Origin: Diphasiastrum complanatum
Taxonomy: Eukaryota; Streptophyta; Lycopodiopsida; Lycopodiales; Lycopodiaceae
Direction of reading: 5' to 3'
Length of the DNA: 64,000 nucleotides
NCBI GenBank assembly: GCA_029204225.1
Contig: CM055092.1
Span: 81,515,464-81,579,463, forward strand
Below the pieces are notes generated by a model, which worked only from the letters and a program-made list of their open reading frames with translations, made no database searches and was not told the origin of the DNA. Each line of letters opens with the position of its first letter. The stretch's first letter is position 1. The position numbers were made by a program, and so were the translations under genes. Below are positions 33,940 to 44,099 of the stretch, one piece after another.

Positions 33940-36409
33940 ACTCTTGATGAGGATGGTTTGGATGTTCAAGATGCAAATGATGATGCTTTTGTGATGTCTT
34001 CATGTATGCTTGCTAATGATGGAGATCTAGATCCTTGGTGGATTGATAGTGGAGCAAGTTCACACATGACCATTCACAAAGAGTACTTGACTTTTTTGTT
34101 GGCATATAGGGATGACAAGAGGGTGATCTACACGACCAATGATGGTGAGTGTGCAATCAAAGGGATTGGCACAATTCCTATTCCTCTCTCTGCAAATAGA
34201 AATGTTCATTTGGAGGATGTCTTGTTTATTCCATCTATTACCAAGAATTTGCTTAGTGTGAGTCAAATGCTAAGTAAAGGCCTCAAGGTGGAGTTTGATG
34301 GAGATGATTGTATGATCAAAAGGAAGGATGTCTTGATTGGAAAAGGTAAAAGGCAAGGGAAATTGTTCAAACTAGATGCTTGTGTTATTGCTAACCAAGT
34401 TGGATGTGTTGCAAGGGAGCAAATAACTATTCAAGAGGTTTGACATAAATGGATGAGATACCTCAACTTTAAGTCATTGGAGGTAATGGCTAGGAAGAAG
34501 ATTGTGATAGGTCTTCCAAGTTTCTTAAGTGGCATCAAACATGTTTGTGATTCTTGTGGTTTGTCCAAGTCACATAGACTACCTTATACTAGATCTATGT
34601 CTAAATCTACAAAGCCTTTTCAACTTGTACATTTGGATATTCATGGATTTACTAAAATTAGCATTAGTGGAGCTATGATGTATATGTAACATTCATTGAT
34701 GATTGTTTTAGATTTTGTCGCTTGATGGGTTCAAAATCCTTTCGTATTCCCAATGGTCAGTTCGTTAACCGACAAGTCTCTCTTCCCGCTTTGTCCGGAG
34801 GTGTTGGTCTTTCTTGCACAACTTCTATTGCTCTAGCTGCTTTTATGGGAAGTTGGGCCCTTGTTGCCTCTGCACTTATCTCTCGGTTTCAGCAAGTCTC
34901 TCGGTTTCAGCAAGACAACAAGCCCATTCTTCTTGATTCAGTAGCTCATGTGGAAACATGCATTCTTCCTTTCCAACAACATCTTCGTGCGGCTAGGATC
35001 TCATCCCTCCGCCTGTGCGAGCTTCTTTGCCTCCCTTTGAGACTTTGCTTAGCCATCAACGTGCTCATTTTCAGAAGTATCTTTTGGAGCCACTTCTTCT
35101 CATGTAGCTCTAGATAAAGAGCGAGATTATTCACATGCACTCTTGGAGAAGACTTTATTCGTTTTGCTTTGGAAACATATGGGTGAGGGCATAAAAAATT
35201 CGATGATTTTCTATCATCTTGTGCAGGTTTGGCAGCGAAACTCCAAGGACGTGGTGCCTCACCTTTATCTATCATTACGGCAAATTATTGTCAACGAGTT
35301 TCTATGACTTTACAATGCACTCAGGCACTTGCAATACTTCGACGTGCCATAGTTGCAGGAATGGCTGCTTCACAGCTTCCTACAATACCTAAACTTCCAG
35401 CTGTCTTAACTAGCGACTTACACCAAGAAGTAGGCTTTATGTAGATACTCTTCGAGATTGTTGCTTTATTATAGTTGTGCAGTATCTCAATTCGCCTTAT
35501 GGCCTTTACGCTTTCAGCATGCATTCCTTTGTACTCTAATGGGTTTTCCCATCTTTTATTAATAAAAACAGGAAGTTTAACTACTAAAGAACAAGGATGA
35601 AGTGTATGATATCTTCATCAAGTTCAAGAATGCAAGGGAGAACCAATTTTTCACAAGGATCAAGTGCTTAACGAGTGACAATGGTGGTGAGTACATATCT
35701 ACGAAGTTCAAGACCTTTTGTGATGAGCATGGGATCAAGAGCAAGTATACAGCATCAAGGACCCCACAACAAAATGGAGTGGCTAAAAGGAAAAATAGGA
35801 CGATTTGCAAAAATGCTAAAGCTATGAGGTTAAGTGCTAATCTTGACAAACCATTTTGGGATCAAGCATTGTTGTGTGCCAATTTCTTGTGCAATAGGTG
35901 GCCGAGTGCTATTTTGGATGGAAGCACACCTTTTGAGATGCTATTCAAGAGGAGGCACACACATGCATGCCAACATTACTCTTGATGATAGGACCAAGGA
36001 GGATTCATCTTCAAGAAGAGGTATTTTTGTTGGATATAGTGAGGTGAGTAAAGCCTACAAGGTTTACATTCCTTCTACTAACAAAGTGATTGATGGTAGA
36101 GATGTCATCTTTCATAAGGGAAACATTCCAAAAGTGTCTTCAACCATGATTGATGGTGATGTGGATGGATCTAACATTCATGATGTTGATGAAAAGCATC
36201 CTACTTTGGATGGTGATGATGATGGACCTTCATCAATTCAAGGAGAACATCAACGGAAAGACAAGTACCTTCAAGGCTCACATATAATCAAAAGGGTAAG
36301 CAAGTAGTTTCTGGAAATTATGTTGCTTTCCTAACCTCTTTGGACGAACCTACAAGTGTAGATCAAGCAAGAAAAGAAGAGGAGTGGATCCAAGCAATGG
36401 ATCTTGAGT
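33940..36409 (+). pseudogene. Decayed copia pol D1 (protease to integrase), same lineage as B
   Basis: The frame 33958-34443 has DPWWIDSGASSHMT (protease) and KNLLSVSQMLSKGLKVEFDG. It continues through a stop (TGA replaces Trp-His at 34441) to MRYLNFKSLEVM and SKSHRLPYTRSMSKS (HHCC finger). An unrelated insert lies at 34718-35575. The integrase then resumes ([34 protein letters not shown]), shifts frame near 35960, and continues to about 36409 at the start of the RT region (EEWIQAMDLE). No gag, RT core or LTRs are attached. Similarity to B is obvious throughout, but the copy has diverged with many lesions. Confidence 0.88.
34718..35575 (+). mobile_element. 858-bp insert in D1, possibly a non-LTR (LINE) 3' end
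   Basis: This segment interrupts the integrase of D1 between TTTTGTC(G) and GTTTAACTACTAAAGAAC, which align to contiguous bases in B. It contains LPALSGGVGLSCTTSIALAA followed by FMGSWALVAS, resembling the LP-R-GGLGL---A-AA-LGSWALV motif seen near the C-terminus of some LINE-type ORF2 proteins. It ends in an A-rich stretch (AATAAAAACAGG). Further frames (AAKLQGRGASPLSIITANYC) are in another phase. The evidence is a remembered motif plus the A-rich end, so it is tentative. Confidence 0.4.
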
Positions 36410-36578
36410 GTCCCACAATAATCAAGTTGAGAAGAGAGTAAATTGGTGTCAGTCGTGCTTGCTTGAGTCTCTTGGGTAAATTTGCCATGACTCGACAATC
36501 ATACGTGTTTCTATTTTTGTCAATGTGGTTTGTACAAAAGTGTCGTCCATGCGTCCAAAATGCATTGTTGTTCAAAAT
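36410..36578. other. Short junction sequence between D1 and D2
   Basis: A 169-bp segment starts TGTCCCACAATAATC and is unrelated to B. It may be a degraded terminal repeat or filler DNA. Confidence 0.3.
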
Positions 36579-38149
36579 TCAAATGATGATGCTTTTGTGA
36601 TGTCTTCATGTATGCTTGCTAATGATGGAGATCTAGATCCATGGTAGATTGGTAGTGGAGCAAGTTCGCGCATGACTTTTTACAAAGAGCACCTTACTTT
36701 TTTGTTGGCATATGGAGATGACAAGAAGGTGATTGTTCATTGAAAGATGTTTTGTTCACACCTTCCACTACCAAGCATTTACTTAGTGTGAGTCAATTGC
36801 TAAGTAAGGGTTTCAAAGTTGATTTTGATGGAGATGCTTGTATGAACAAAAGGAAGGATATCTTGATTGCAAAAGGTAAAAGGCAAGGGATGTTGTTCAA
36901 ATTAAATGCTTTTGCTATTTCTAACCAAGTTGGATTTGTGGCAAGTGAGCAAATACCTATTCAAGAGGCTTGGCATAGAAGGATGAGACACCTCAACTTC
37001 AAGTCATTAGAGCTAATGGCTAAGAAGCAACTTGTGATTGGTCTTCCTAGATACTTACGTAGCATCAATCATGCTTATTAGTCTTGTGATTTGTCAAAGT
37101 CACATAGATGACCTTGTGCTAGATCTACAAAGCCTTTTCAAGCTGTACATTCGGATATTCATGAAATTATTACAAGTAACAATAGTGGAGCTAAGATGTA
37201 TGTAACTTTCATTGATGATTTCAGTAGATCTTGTTGGATCTATCTAGTAAAGAGCAAGGATGTATGATGTCTTTGTTAAGTTCAAGAATGCAAGGGAGCA
37301 CCAATTTTTCGCAACAATAAAGTGCTTAAAGTAGTGACAATGGTGGAGAGTACATATCTACCAAGTTTAAGGCTTTTTGTGATAAGCATGGGATCAAGAG
37401 GGAGTATACAACACCAAGGACCCCACAACAAAATGGAGTTGCCTTTATGTGAAAGTGCCAATGCCATGAGGTTAAGTGCTCACCTTGATAAGCCATTTTG
37501 GGATCAATCTTTGTTGTGTGATAATTTTTTGTGCAATAGGTGGCCGAGTGCTATTTTGGATGGAAGGACACCTTCTGAGATGCTATTCAAGAGGAGGCCG
37601 AGTGTCAACTTTCTTATTGCTTTTGGATGCACATGCTATGTCAACATAACTCTTGATGATAGGACCAAGAAGGATCTATCTTCAAGGAAAGGTATATTTG
37701 TTGGATATAGTGAGTTGAATAAAGCCTACAAGGTTTACAGTCCTTCTACTAATAAGGTGATTATTGGTAGAGATGTCATTTTTTATGACGAGAACATTCC
37801 AAAAGTATCTTCAAGTATTATTGATGGAGATGTGGATGGATCTGACATTCTTGATGTTGTGTAAATGATCATACTTTAGATGATGATGATGATGGACCTT
37901 CATCAAGTCAAAAGCCAAAGAGAACATCAAGGGAAAGACAAATGCCTTCAAGATTCACATATGATGAAATCTAAGCAAGTTGTTGGAGGTACACACTTTG
38001 ATTTCCTAAGTTCTTTTGATGAACCTACATGTGTAGATGAAGGAAGGAAGAAAGAGGAGTGGATCCAAGCAATGGATCTTGAGTATGAAGCTCTTATGAA
38101 GAATGAAACATGGAGATTGGTGGAGTTACCTAAGGACAAGAAAGCTATC
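36579..38149 (+). pseudogene. Decayed copia pol D2 (protease to start of RT), same lineage as B
   Basis: This copy restarts at the protease (NDDAFVMSSCMLANDGDLDP, with Trp changed to TAG near 36645), loses part of it, and continues TKHLLSVSQLLSKGFKVDFD. Next come WHRRMRHLNFKSLELMAKK, a disrupted integrase (FIDDFSRSCWIYLVKSK), then PKVSSSIIDGDVDGSDILDV. It ends with EEWIQAMDLEYEALMKNETW at 38149, where the E LTR begins. D1 and D2 are arranged head to tail and start at almost the same codon. That suggests duplication or unequal recombination of a shared ancestor. Confidence 0.85.
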
Positions 38150-38861
38150 TGTTGGAGGGTTTGCGGATCCCAAGGCAACCCTAACCCTAGTTAATAAGTC
38201 CAACCCGATGATCACATAGTTATTTGATTAATTAGAATGTTAATAAAAGGACTTTAGGCCTTTTTGCGGGACTTTTAATGTCGTAGGGCCTAAATGTCAA
38301 GTTAGTGAATAAAGTTGGGTTTCCCTCCAATTTTGATGGTTCCCACACTTTTTTAAATTTGAATAAAAAGAGAGGCAAGACTGGACCAATAGGATTCAGA
38401 GGCCAGGGTCCTCCTCTCTACTATAAAAAGAGACCAACTCGAGTTCCTCCTCATGTTCATTTCCTCATTTCAATAAAGCAGATTGGTTCTCTTTAGAAAT
38501 GGATTGATGAATGTCCTTGCTCTTCCTCTCTTTTCCTCCATTTCTCATGCTTTCTTTGGATTTTTCTAATTGCTGGATTTGATCATTATTGGGATTGCTA
38601 TTTCTTATGCTTTTTGTGAGAGAGAAAGGGAGAGAGAGAAGAGTAAGCTTCTATCATTGTTGTGGATTTAGGGTTAATGGATGTAGTGTTAATGCTTAGA
38701 GCTAATGGATGTTAGTGTTAGATCCTCCATTCATGTTGAAATCTGAACTATACTATCGCTCTCATGGGAACGAACCTCCGCGTGACAACTAACTCTGTCT
38801 CTTTGATGCTAGATTGACTAGATCTTGGATTCAGGTTAGGCAAGGAAAGAAACCCACTACA
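38150..38861 (+). repeat. Element E LTR (712 bp)
   Basis: Starts TGTTGGAGGGTTTGCGG and ends ACA, directly upstream of a primer site. A TATA-like CTATAAAAAG is at about 38420, and an AATAAAG polyadenylation-like signal is near 38470. An inverted copy lacking its end lies at 42021-42655. It interrupts the D2 pol sequence. Confidence 0.85.
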
Positions 38862-38865
38862 CTAT

Positions 38866-38883
38866 TGGCGCCGTTGCCGGGGA
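38866..38883 (+). promoter_or_regulatory. Element E primer-binding site (tRNA-Asp type)
   Basis: TGGCGCCGTTGCCGGGGA starts four bases after the LTR. It is the complement of the 3' end of plant tRNA-Asp, a site used by many plant Ty3/gypsy elements. Only about 160 bases of leader follow before another element begins, so E is a 5' stump. Confidence 0.85.
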
Positions 38884-39042
38884 GCTACGCCAATTTTTCA
38901 GTTTGCAGCATGTTTGGGTGATGGTTAGCTTGCATTAGGCATCTTGTCGTGGGATGAATAGCGTTAAAACTGCATTGTAGGGATAGTTTGGGATTGATTT
39001 TGCTAGATTTTGAGTGGATTTGCTTGTTTGAAATCTAATCTT

Positions 39043-39276
39043 TTAAGCTTGGATGCACACACAGAATTTTGTGTAGAACTAAGTTTGAAAGTGAAAGCAT
39101 ATTTAGATTAAGGGGGAGTGTTAGATTATTCTACCTTGTTAGAGTACTCTTTGGAGTGGCTCAGTAGAATAATCAATCTTTTAATCTTCATCCACTTATT
39201 ATCCAGTTCTGTAGTTTTCTTCATGTTACTACACAGTTTGCAAAAGTACTCAAGAATCACTCACAAGAGGCTTCGA
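39043..39276 (+). mobile_element. Copia 3' end F (pol terminus, polypurine tract, start of 3' LTR)
   Basis: AGCTTGGATGCACACACAG...ATTTAGATTAAGGGGGAG encodes the final pol residues (LDAHTEFCVEL-like). A polypurine tract follows at 39109-39118, and then the LTR start TGTTAGATTATTC at 39119. It resembles the 3' end of element C, so the two are related families. The LTR is cut at about 39276 by the expansin fragment. Confidence 0.7.
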
Positions 39277-39279
39277 CAT

Positions 39280-39618
39280 ATGAAGCTGATAGTGCCATGA
39301 AGCGATCCATTGTCCTGTCACCAAAAAACATAGGTACGCTCCCACAGAACTGTGTCAGGTATATCGACAGATAAGTTCTAATAAACCGAATAAGAAATGC
39401 AGCAGGAAAACCTCTTAAGTTCCTCACTGATAGTACGCTTACCTATTGAAGTGCTGTGTGACTATTCGATGGTTTGCGAGCGCTCAAGTCCAGCTACAAT
39501 CACAGTCTTTGCACGTAGATGCGTCCACCTGCTTGTATGTATATCAACCCTCTAGGGCCAGTGCTCTCGAGAGAAGAGTGGCAGGAGGAGGATGATGGTA
39601 ATATGCACGAAATGAAAG
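39280..39618 (-). pseudogene. Expansin 5' fragment (promoter region, start codon, first signal-peptide codons)
   Basis: Near-identical (about 98% by eye) to 47541-47879. On the minus strand it runs from the upstream region (starting GGCTTTCATTTCGTGCATA) to the ATG at about 39309 and the codons for MDRFMALS, then stops abruptly. It is too short to encode anything. Together with the 3' stub at 6308-6653 on the same strand and in the right order, it represents the two ends of a second expansin copy. Confidence 0.85.
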
Positions 39619-40160
39619 CCCCCGACTCTCCACGGCCTTCTACGGCTAGCTTAAACCACCTTGGGTGCCCTTCACCACTTTACAGCTTTCAAAAGTGTTA
39701 TGTGTGGGGACAGATCCGTGTTTCTGTGCTGTGAAATCCAAACTTATACTCAGCAGATTTTTGCCTCTTTCATGACTTTCTGACAAAACCTCTTCCACTG
39801 AGGTTGCCCCACTACAAGCAATGCACTGATTCAAACAGTTCGTCAATCGGTGGAGTATAGAGCACACACCAACTGCAAACTCCTCCTCAAGAACTTCTTC
39901 TCTGAATAATTCAGATTTTCGCTAACCCAAGAGTCTGATTCCAACAAGAACTCAAAACACAAGTGTAGTGGAAGGCTTTTCCTATGCTTGAGAAATTTTA
40001 TAAATCTCTAATCGTTTGGTTTGATACACCAAAATTGCCAATCGAATCCAATTGCTGCTATATAGCTCTACTTTCAAAGCCTTCACCATCATTAAATTCA
40101 CTATTGAGTTTTTCTCAAATCTGATTCTCTTCATTGCCCACTGATTGCAATCACCCTGAG
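39619..40160 (-). mobile_element. Leader region of a copia element (minus strand)
   Basis: This lies downstream, on the minus strand, of the LTR and primer-like site at 40161-40172. A 73-codon frame (39867-39646; CIACSGATSVEEVLSESHER) and a short LDSIGNFGVSNQ-like stretch near 40060 could be gag remnants, but no diagnostic Gag motif is clear. It ends at the expansin fragment. Confidence 0.3.
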
Positions 40161-40885
40161 GCTCTGGTACAAATTTGAAAAACTTAGAAGGATCGGTTCA
40201 ATAAGACAAACACAACATTAAGTTCAAGGCAAGAAGAAGTAGAATTGCTCCCACGCACACCACCGCCAAAAGACATCTATTCACATCATTAATTGTCAAG
40301 TACAAAGAAAAAAACTTAAGTACTTAACATAGGGCTTGTAAACGTATCGGCCTGATAACTCTAGAACCAAGCAAAGGTGTTACCGTTGAACTTAAAAAGT
40401 AATTGTGAAAGATTATTTACAATGATGATCTTATCGATCAAGCACATTTCGACCTGGTATGTTGAGTCAACATGTCTAGCATGTGTGGAGAATGTCACAT
40501 CATCCTAGATCAACCAATAAATGCAAGATAAACCCCCACCTCGTTGAATCGTAACTGGTGCCATTGCCTCACCTTGATTTGCTTGGTTTGAGGTGATTTC
40601 TCCTAGCTTATAGGAACTTGTAAGATCAAATCCTACTGATATTCTCCAGATATATACACATGTGGGAACAGCCTCTCACATGTGGAAAACATGTCTCATT
40701 CACATGGGAATGAATGATCTATCAATGCAATGGTGCCACATGGCAATTTTCTACTTCACTATCTTCTAACTAGTTCATACTTGAGTCAATCAATCTAACT
40801 ACCATTTATGACTACCATCCACACATGGGAACAAGCTCCACAAGTGTGATACCAAGTTATGTACAAATTAACTTAGATCAAATAG
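40161..40885 (-). repeat. Copia LTR (minus strand) with variant primer site
   Basis: GCTCTGGTACAA at 40161-40172 is, on the minus strand, TTGTACCAGAGC, a variant of the initiator-Met primer site. The sequence from 40173 upward is the adjoining LTR. A part of it (about 40200-40380) recurs inverted at 45785-45935, for example CGGTGGTGTGCG...AGCAATTCTACTTCTT. The distal LTR boundary was not resolved; the segment ends where the G copia RNase H begins. Confidence 0.5.
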
Positions 40886-42010
40886 CTAGAGTGATGCTTG
40901 ATTATCACAATAAATGCATGGAGTCTCCTCGGCCTTGATCACATGAAGCTCCTCGAAAAGTCTTTTGAGCCATAGAACCTCCTTGGTTATTGATGTCAAT
41001 GCTTTATAGTCGGCTTCACAAGAGGATAGAGAGATAGTATCTTGTTTTTTTGAAAGCCAAGATATAAATCGTCCATTCAGGAATGTACCAAAGGCACTTA
41101 TGGATTTTCTATTCATCTTATCACTTAAAAAATATGAGTCTGAGTGTGCTCTCAAGCACAAATTAGTCCCTTGATAGACAATGCCAAAATTCCTAGTAGA
41201 TGAAATGTATCAAAGAACTCTTTTGGTACTTTTCCATTGACATACTAAAGGACCTTGCATATATTGGCTCAACTTGCTTACACTAAAACTTAGATCAGGT
41301 CTAGTGATTGTTAAAGAGATCAAGGATCCAATAAGCTTTCTATAGAGTGTGATGTCCTCAAAGGATGCTTCATCACCATCAATAGAAACTTTCACAACTT
41401 GCTCCAGAGGGGTTTCAATCTCTTTACAATCTTTCATTCCAAACTTTTCTAAGGTGGAAATAGCATACTTTGATTGTCAAATGAAAGTGAAATCACTACC
41501 TCTAGAGACTACTATTCCAAATATATGACTTAAGAAGTCCTAGATCTACCATCTTGAATTCACTAGACAGAGCAATTTTGACATCTCTTATGCCATCAAC
41601 ATCATTTCCAATAGGGATGATATCATCTACATACAAAACCAAAATAATGATCTTGCCATGATTACATTTGACATAAAACCAAGGCTCATAAGAGATAGAG
41701 TAGAGGTAGATGTGCAACCTATAGTACCTAGCTTTAGGTGCTTGCTTGAGTCCATAAAGACTCTTCTTCAAGTAGAAAACTTTGTCTTCGTCTCCTTCCT
41801 TGATGAAGCCCCAGGGTTGCAAAATGTAGAACTCTTCTTCCAAGAATCCATTTAGGAAAGCATTAGTAACATCAAGTTGGAAAAGCTCCCATTTGGAAGT
41901 AGCAAGACAAATGATCATCCTTATACTAACAAGCTTAGAAGCAAGAGCAAAAGTTTCATCATAATCCAAGCCTTTAGTTTGCAAAAAACCTTTTGCTGAA
42001 AGTCTTGCTT
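40886..42010 (-). pseudogene. Copia RT-RNase H fragment G
   Basis: On the minus strand it starts within KARLSAKGFLQTKGLDYDET. It has KLVSIRMIICLATSKWELFQ, LDVTNAFLNGFLEEEFY, KKSLYGLKQAPKARYYRL and the catalytic YVDDI near 41635-41625. After a frameshift come LYRKLIGSLISLTITRPDLS and KKQDTISLSSCEADYKALTS, ending at CDNQASL. The frame breaks near 41500 and 41200. It is truncated at both ends, by an E-type LTR on one side and a different LTR on the other. It is a distinct family from B. Confidence 0.88.
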
Positions 42011-42020
42011 TTTACTTATT

Positions 42021-42655
42021 ACGCGGAGGTTCGTTCCCATGAGAGTGATAGTATAGTTCAGATTTCAACATGAATGGAGAATCTAACACGAACATCCATT
42101 AACACTACATCTATTAACACTACTTCCATTAACCCTAAATCCACAACAATGATAGAAACTTACTCTTCTCTCTCTCCTTTTCTCTCTCACAAAAAGCATA
42201 AGAAATAGCAATCCCAATAACGATGAAATCTAACAATTAGCAAAATCCAAAGAAAGCATGAGAAATGGAGGAAAAGAGAGGAAAAGCAAGGACATCCATC
42301 AATCCATTTCTAAAGAGAACCAATCTGCTTTATTGAAATGAGGAAATGAACATGAGGAGCAACTCGAGTTGGTCCCTTTTTATAGTAGAGAGGAGGACCA
42401 TGGCCTCTGAATCCTATTGATCCAGTCTTGCCTCTCTTTTTATTCAAATTTAAAAAAGTGTGGGAACCATCAAAATTGGAGGGAAACCCAACTTTATTCA
42501 CTAACTTGGCATTAAGGCCCTGCGACATTAAAAGTCTCGCAAAAAAGCCTAAAGTCCTTTTATTAACATTCTAATTAATCAAATAACTATGTGATCATTG
42601 GGTTGGACTTACACACGCAGTTAGGGTTGCCTTGGGATCCGCAAACCCTCCAACA
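42021..42655 (-). repeat. Element E' LTR, truncated, inverted relative to E
   Basis: It starts TGTTGGAGGG at 42655 on the minus strand and follows the E LTR closely. It breaks off at CCTCCGCGT (about 42021), lacking the last 65 or so bases and the primer site. It sits between two unrelated copia fragments, G and H, so both of its borders are junctions with foreign sequence. Confidence 0.85.
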
Positions 42656-43250
42656 ATATTAAAAGAATGTTGCCTTGGCTTGAAGTAGACATTCAAGTCT
42701 GAAGTGCTTCGTTTATAGCCGTGATCGATAAGCAAAGTATTGATCCTTTGAAACCATGCCTGAGCAGATTGCTTCAAGCCATAAACTGCATGATGGAGTT
42801 TACGAACATGATTGTGCTTACCTTCGATATTCTAACCTATAGATTGAACCATGTAAATGTCCTCTTCGATAACTCCATTAAGATATGTTATCTATACATC
42901 CATTTGATGTATTTCCAAATCTGCTACAGCAACAAATGACAATAGAATTATGAAAGAAAAATGTTTAACAACTGGACTGAAGGTCTCAGTGTAGTCGACA
43001 TTGTGTACTCGAGAAAATCCTCTGGTGACAAGTCAAGTCTTTCTTCGATCGATACTTTCAACTGCCTTGTACTTGATTTTGAATAACCATTTGCAATCAA
43101 CTACATTTTTGCTGGCAGGTAATTCAACAATAGTCTAAGTCTAGTTTTTGATAAGAGATGAATACTCTTTATCCATAGCTTCTTTCCATAGATTGGAATC
43201 ATCATTGATGAGAGCTTCAGGAGAACTGTCTTCTGAGAGTTCGGGGTTTA
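42656..43250 (-). pseudogene. Copia RT fragment H (different family from G)
   Basis: Minus strand, broken frames: NDDSNLWKEAMDKEYSSLIK, then KNVVDCKWLFKIKYKAV, FSRVHNVDYTETFSPVV, LEIHQMDV and LNGVIEEDIYMVQS, and HAVYGLKQSAQAWFQRINTL. These are the standard copia RT blocks. It ends at FKPRQHSFN, where the E' LTR starts, so the YVDD catalytic block is missing. Several TAG/TGA stops confirm decay. Confidence 0.85.
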
Positions 43251-44099
43251 CGGCGGGTTGAAGATGGAAGAAGAAACACTAGTGCAGAGAGTTTGGCATA
43301 CAAAAGCTTGGTGAGCTTGACACTGTGTGAGGATTCAGAGACAAGGGTTGTTGGCTGAATCATAATCTCAGCAAACGGAATTTTGAAATTTTGAAGTAGG
43401 CTATTTGGTGTTTGCAGTCAATGTGCATTCAATCAGACACCGTTTGACAAACGGATTGAAGCATCGGCTTTCCAGCAGTAGGCCAACCTTAGAGGAAGAG
43501 GATTGGCTAGTCAGAGGGCTGTGAACAGTCATTTAAGATCAGTATTTCCAAGGAAAACTCTGGCGTAGTGTTTGGAAGAACAAAAGTCTGGTTTCTAAGC
43601 TGTAGGAGACCATTCTCTGAGCTGTAAAAGCAAGAACAAGGGCAAAGAAGAAGATCTTTAGAGGCCATGAACAAGCGTGCTGCATCTGAATAGTTGGAAT
43701 GGATTGAATCTGGCAGCCATAGCCGTGAAAAATCAAGAAAGGGTGAGGAGGAGGTCGCGGCTGAGTTCGTGCGCCCAAACCATTTTAATGCCCAGTGCTT
43801 CGTAGTGTCTAGCCGCTGCAAGAGTGATCATCAGCATGCGAATTAGCCAGAGACCGTTGGATGAACAACTAGTATGATCAAGGGCCAGGATAACATCCTC
43901 AAGAAGTATTGTGGGCCATTGGTTTGAGATAGACCATTGGATTGGTCTGAAAAGAGCCTTGAAGTGGACTAAAGGGACTTGAACTGCATTTTGGCCTTCA
44001 ACTTCATTAAAAAATTTCATACTGAAATTGGAGTTGGGTCCCTTCACAAGTGAAGCGTGAAGTTTCTTCAAGGTGAAGAAACAGTTTAAAAACACGAAA
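43251..44099. other. Unassigned 850-bp segment before copia I
   Basis: No recognised gene. Overlapping frames on the minus strand (43507-44104) show no family motif and probably reflect LTR or leader sequence of copia I on the plus strand. No primer site was found. Confidence 0.3.
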
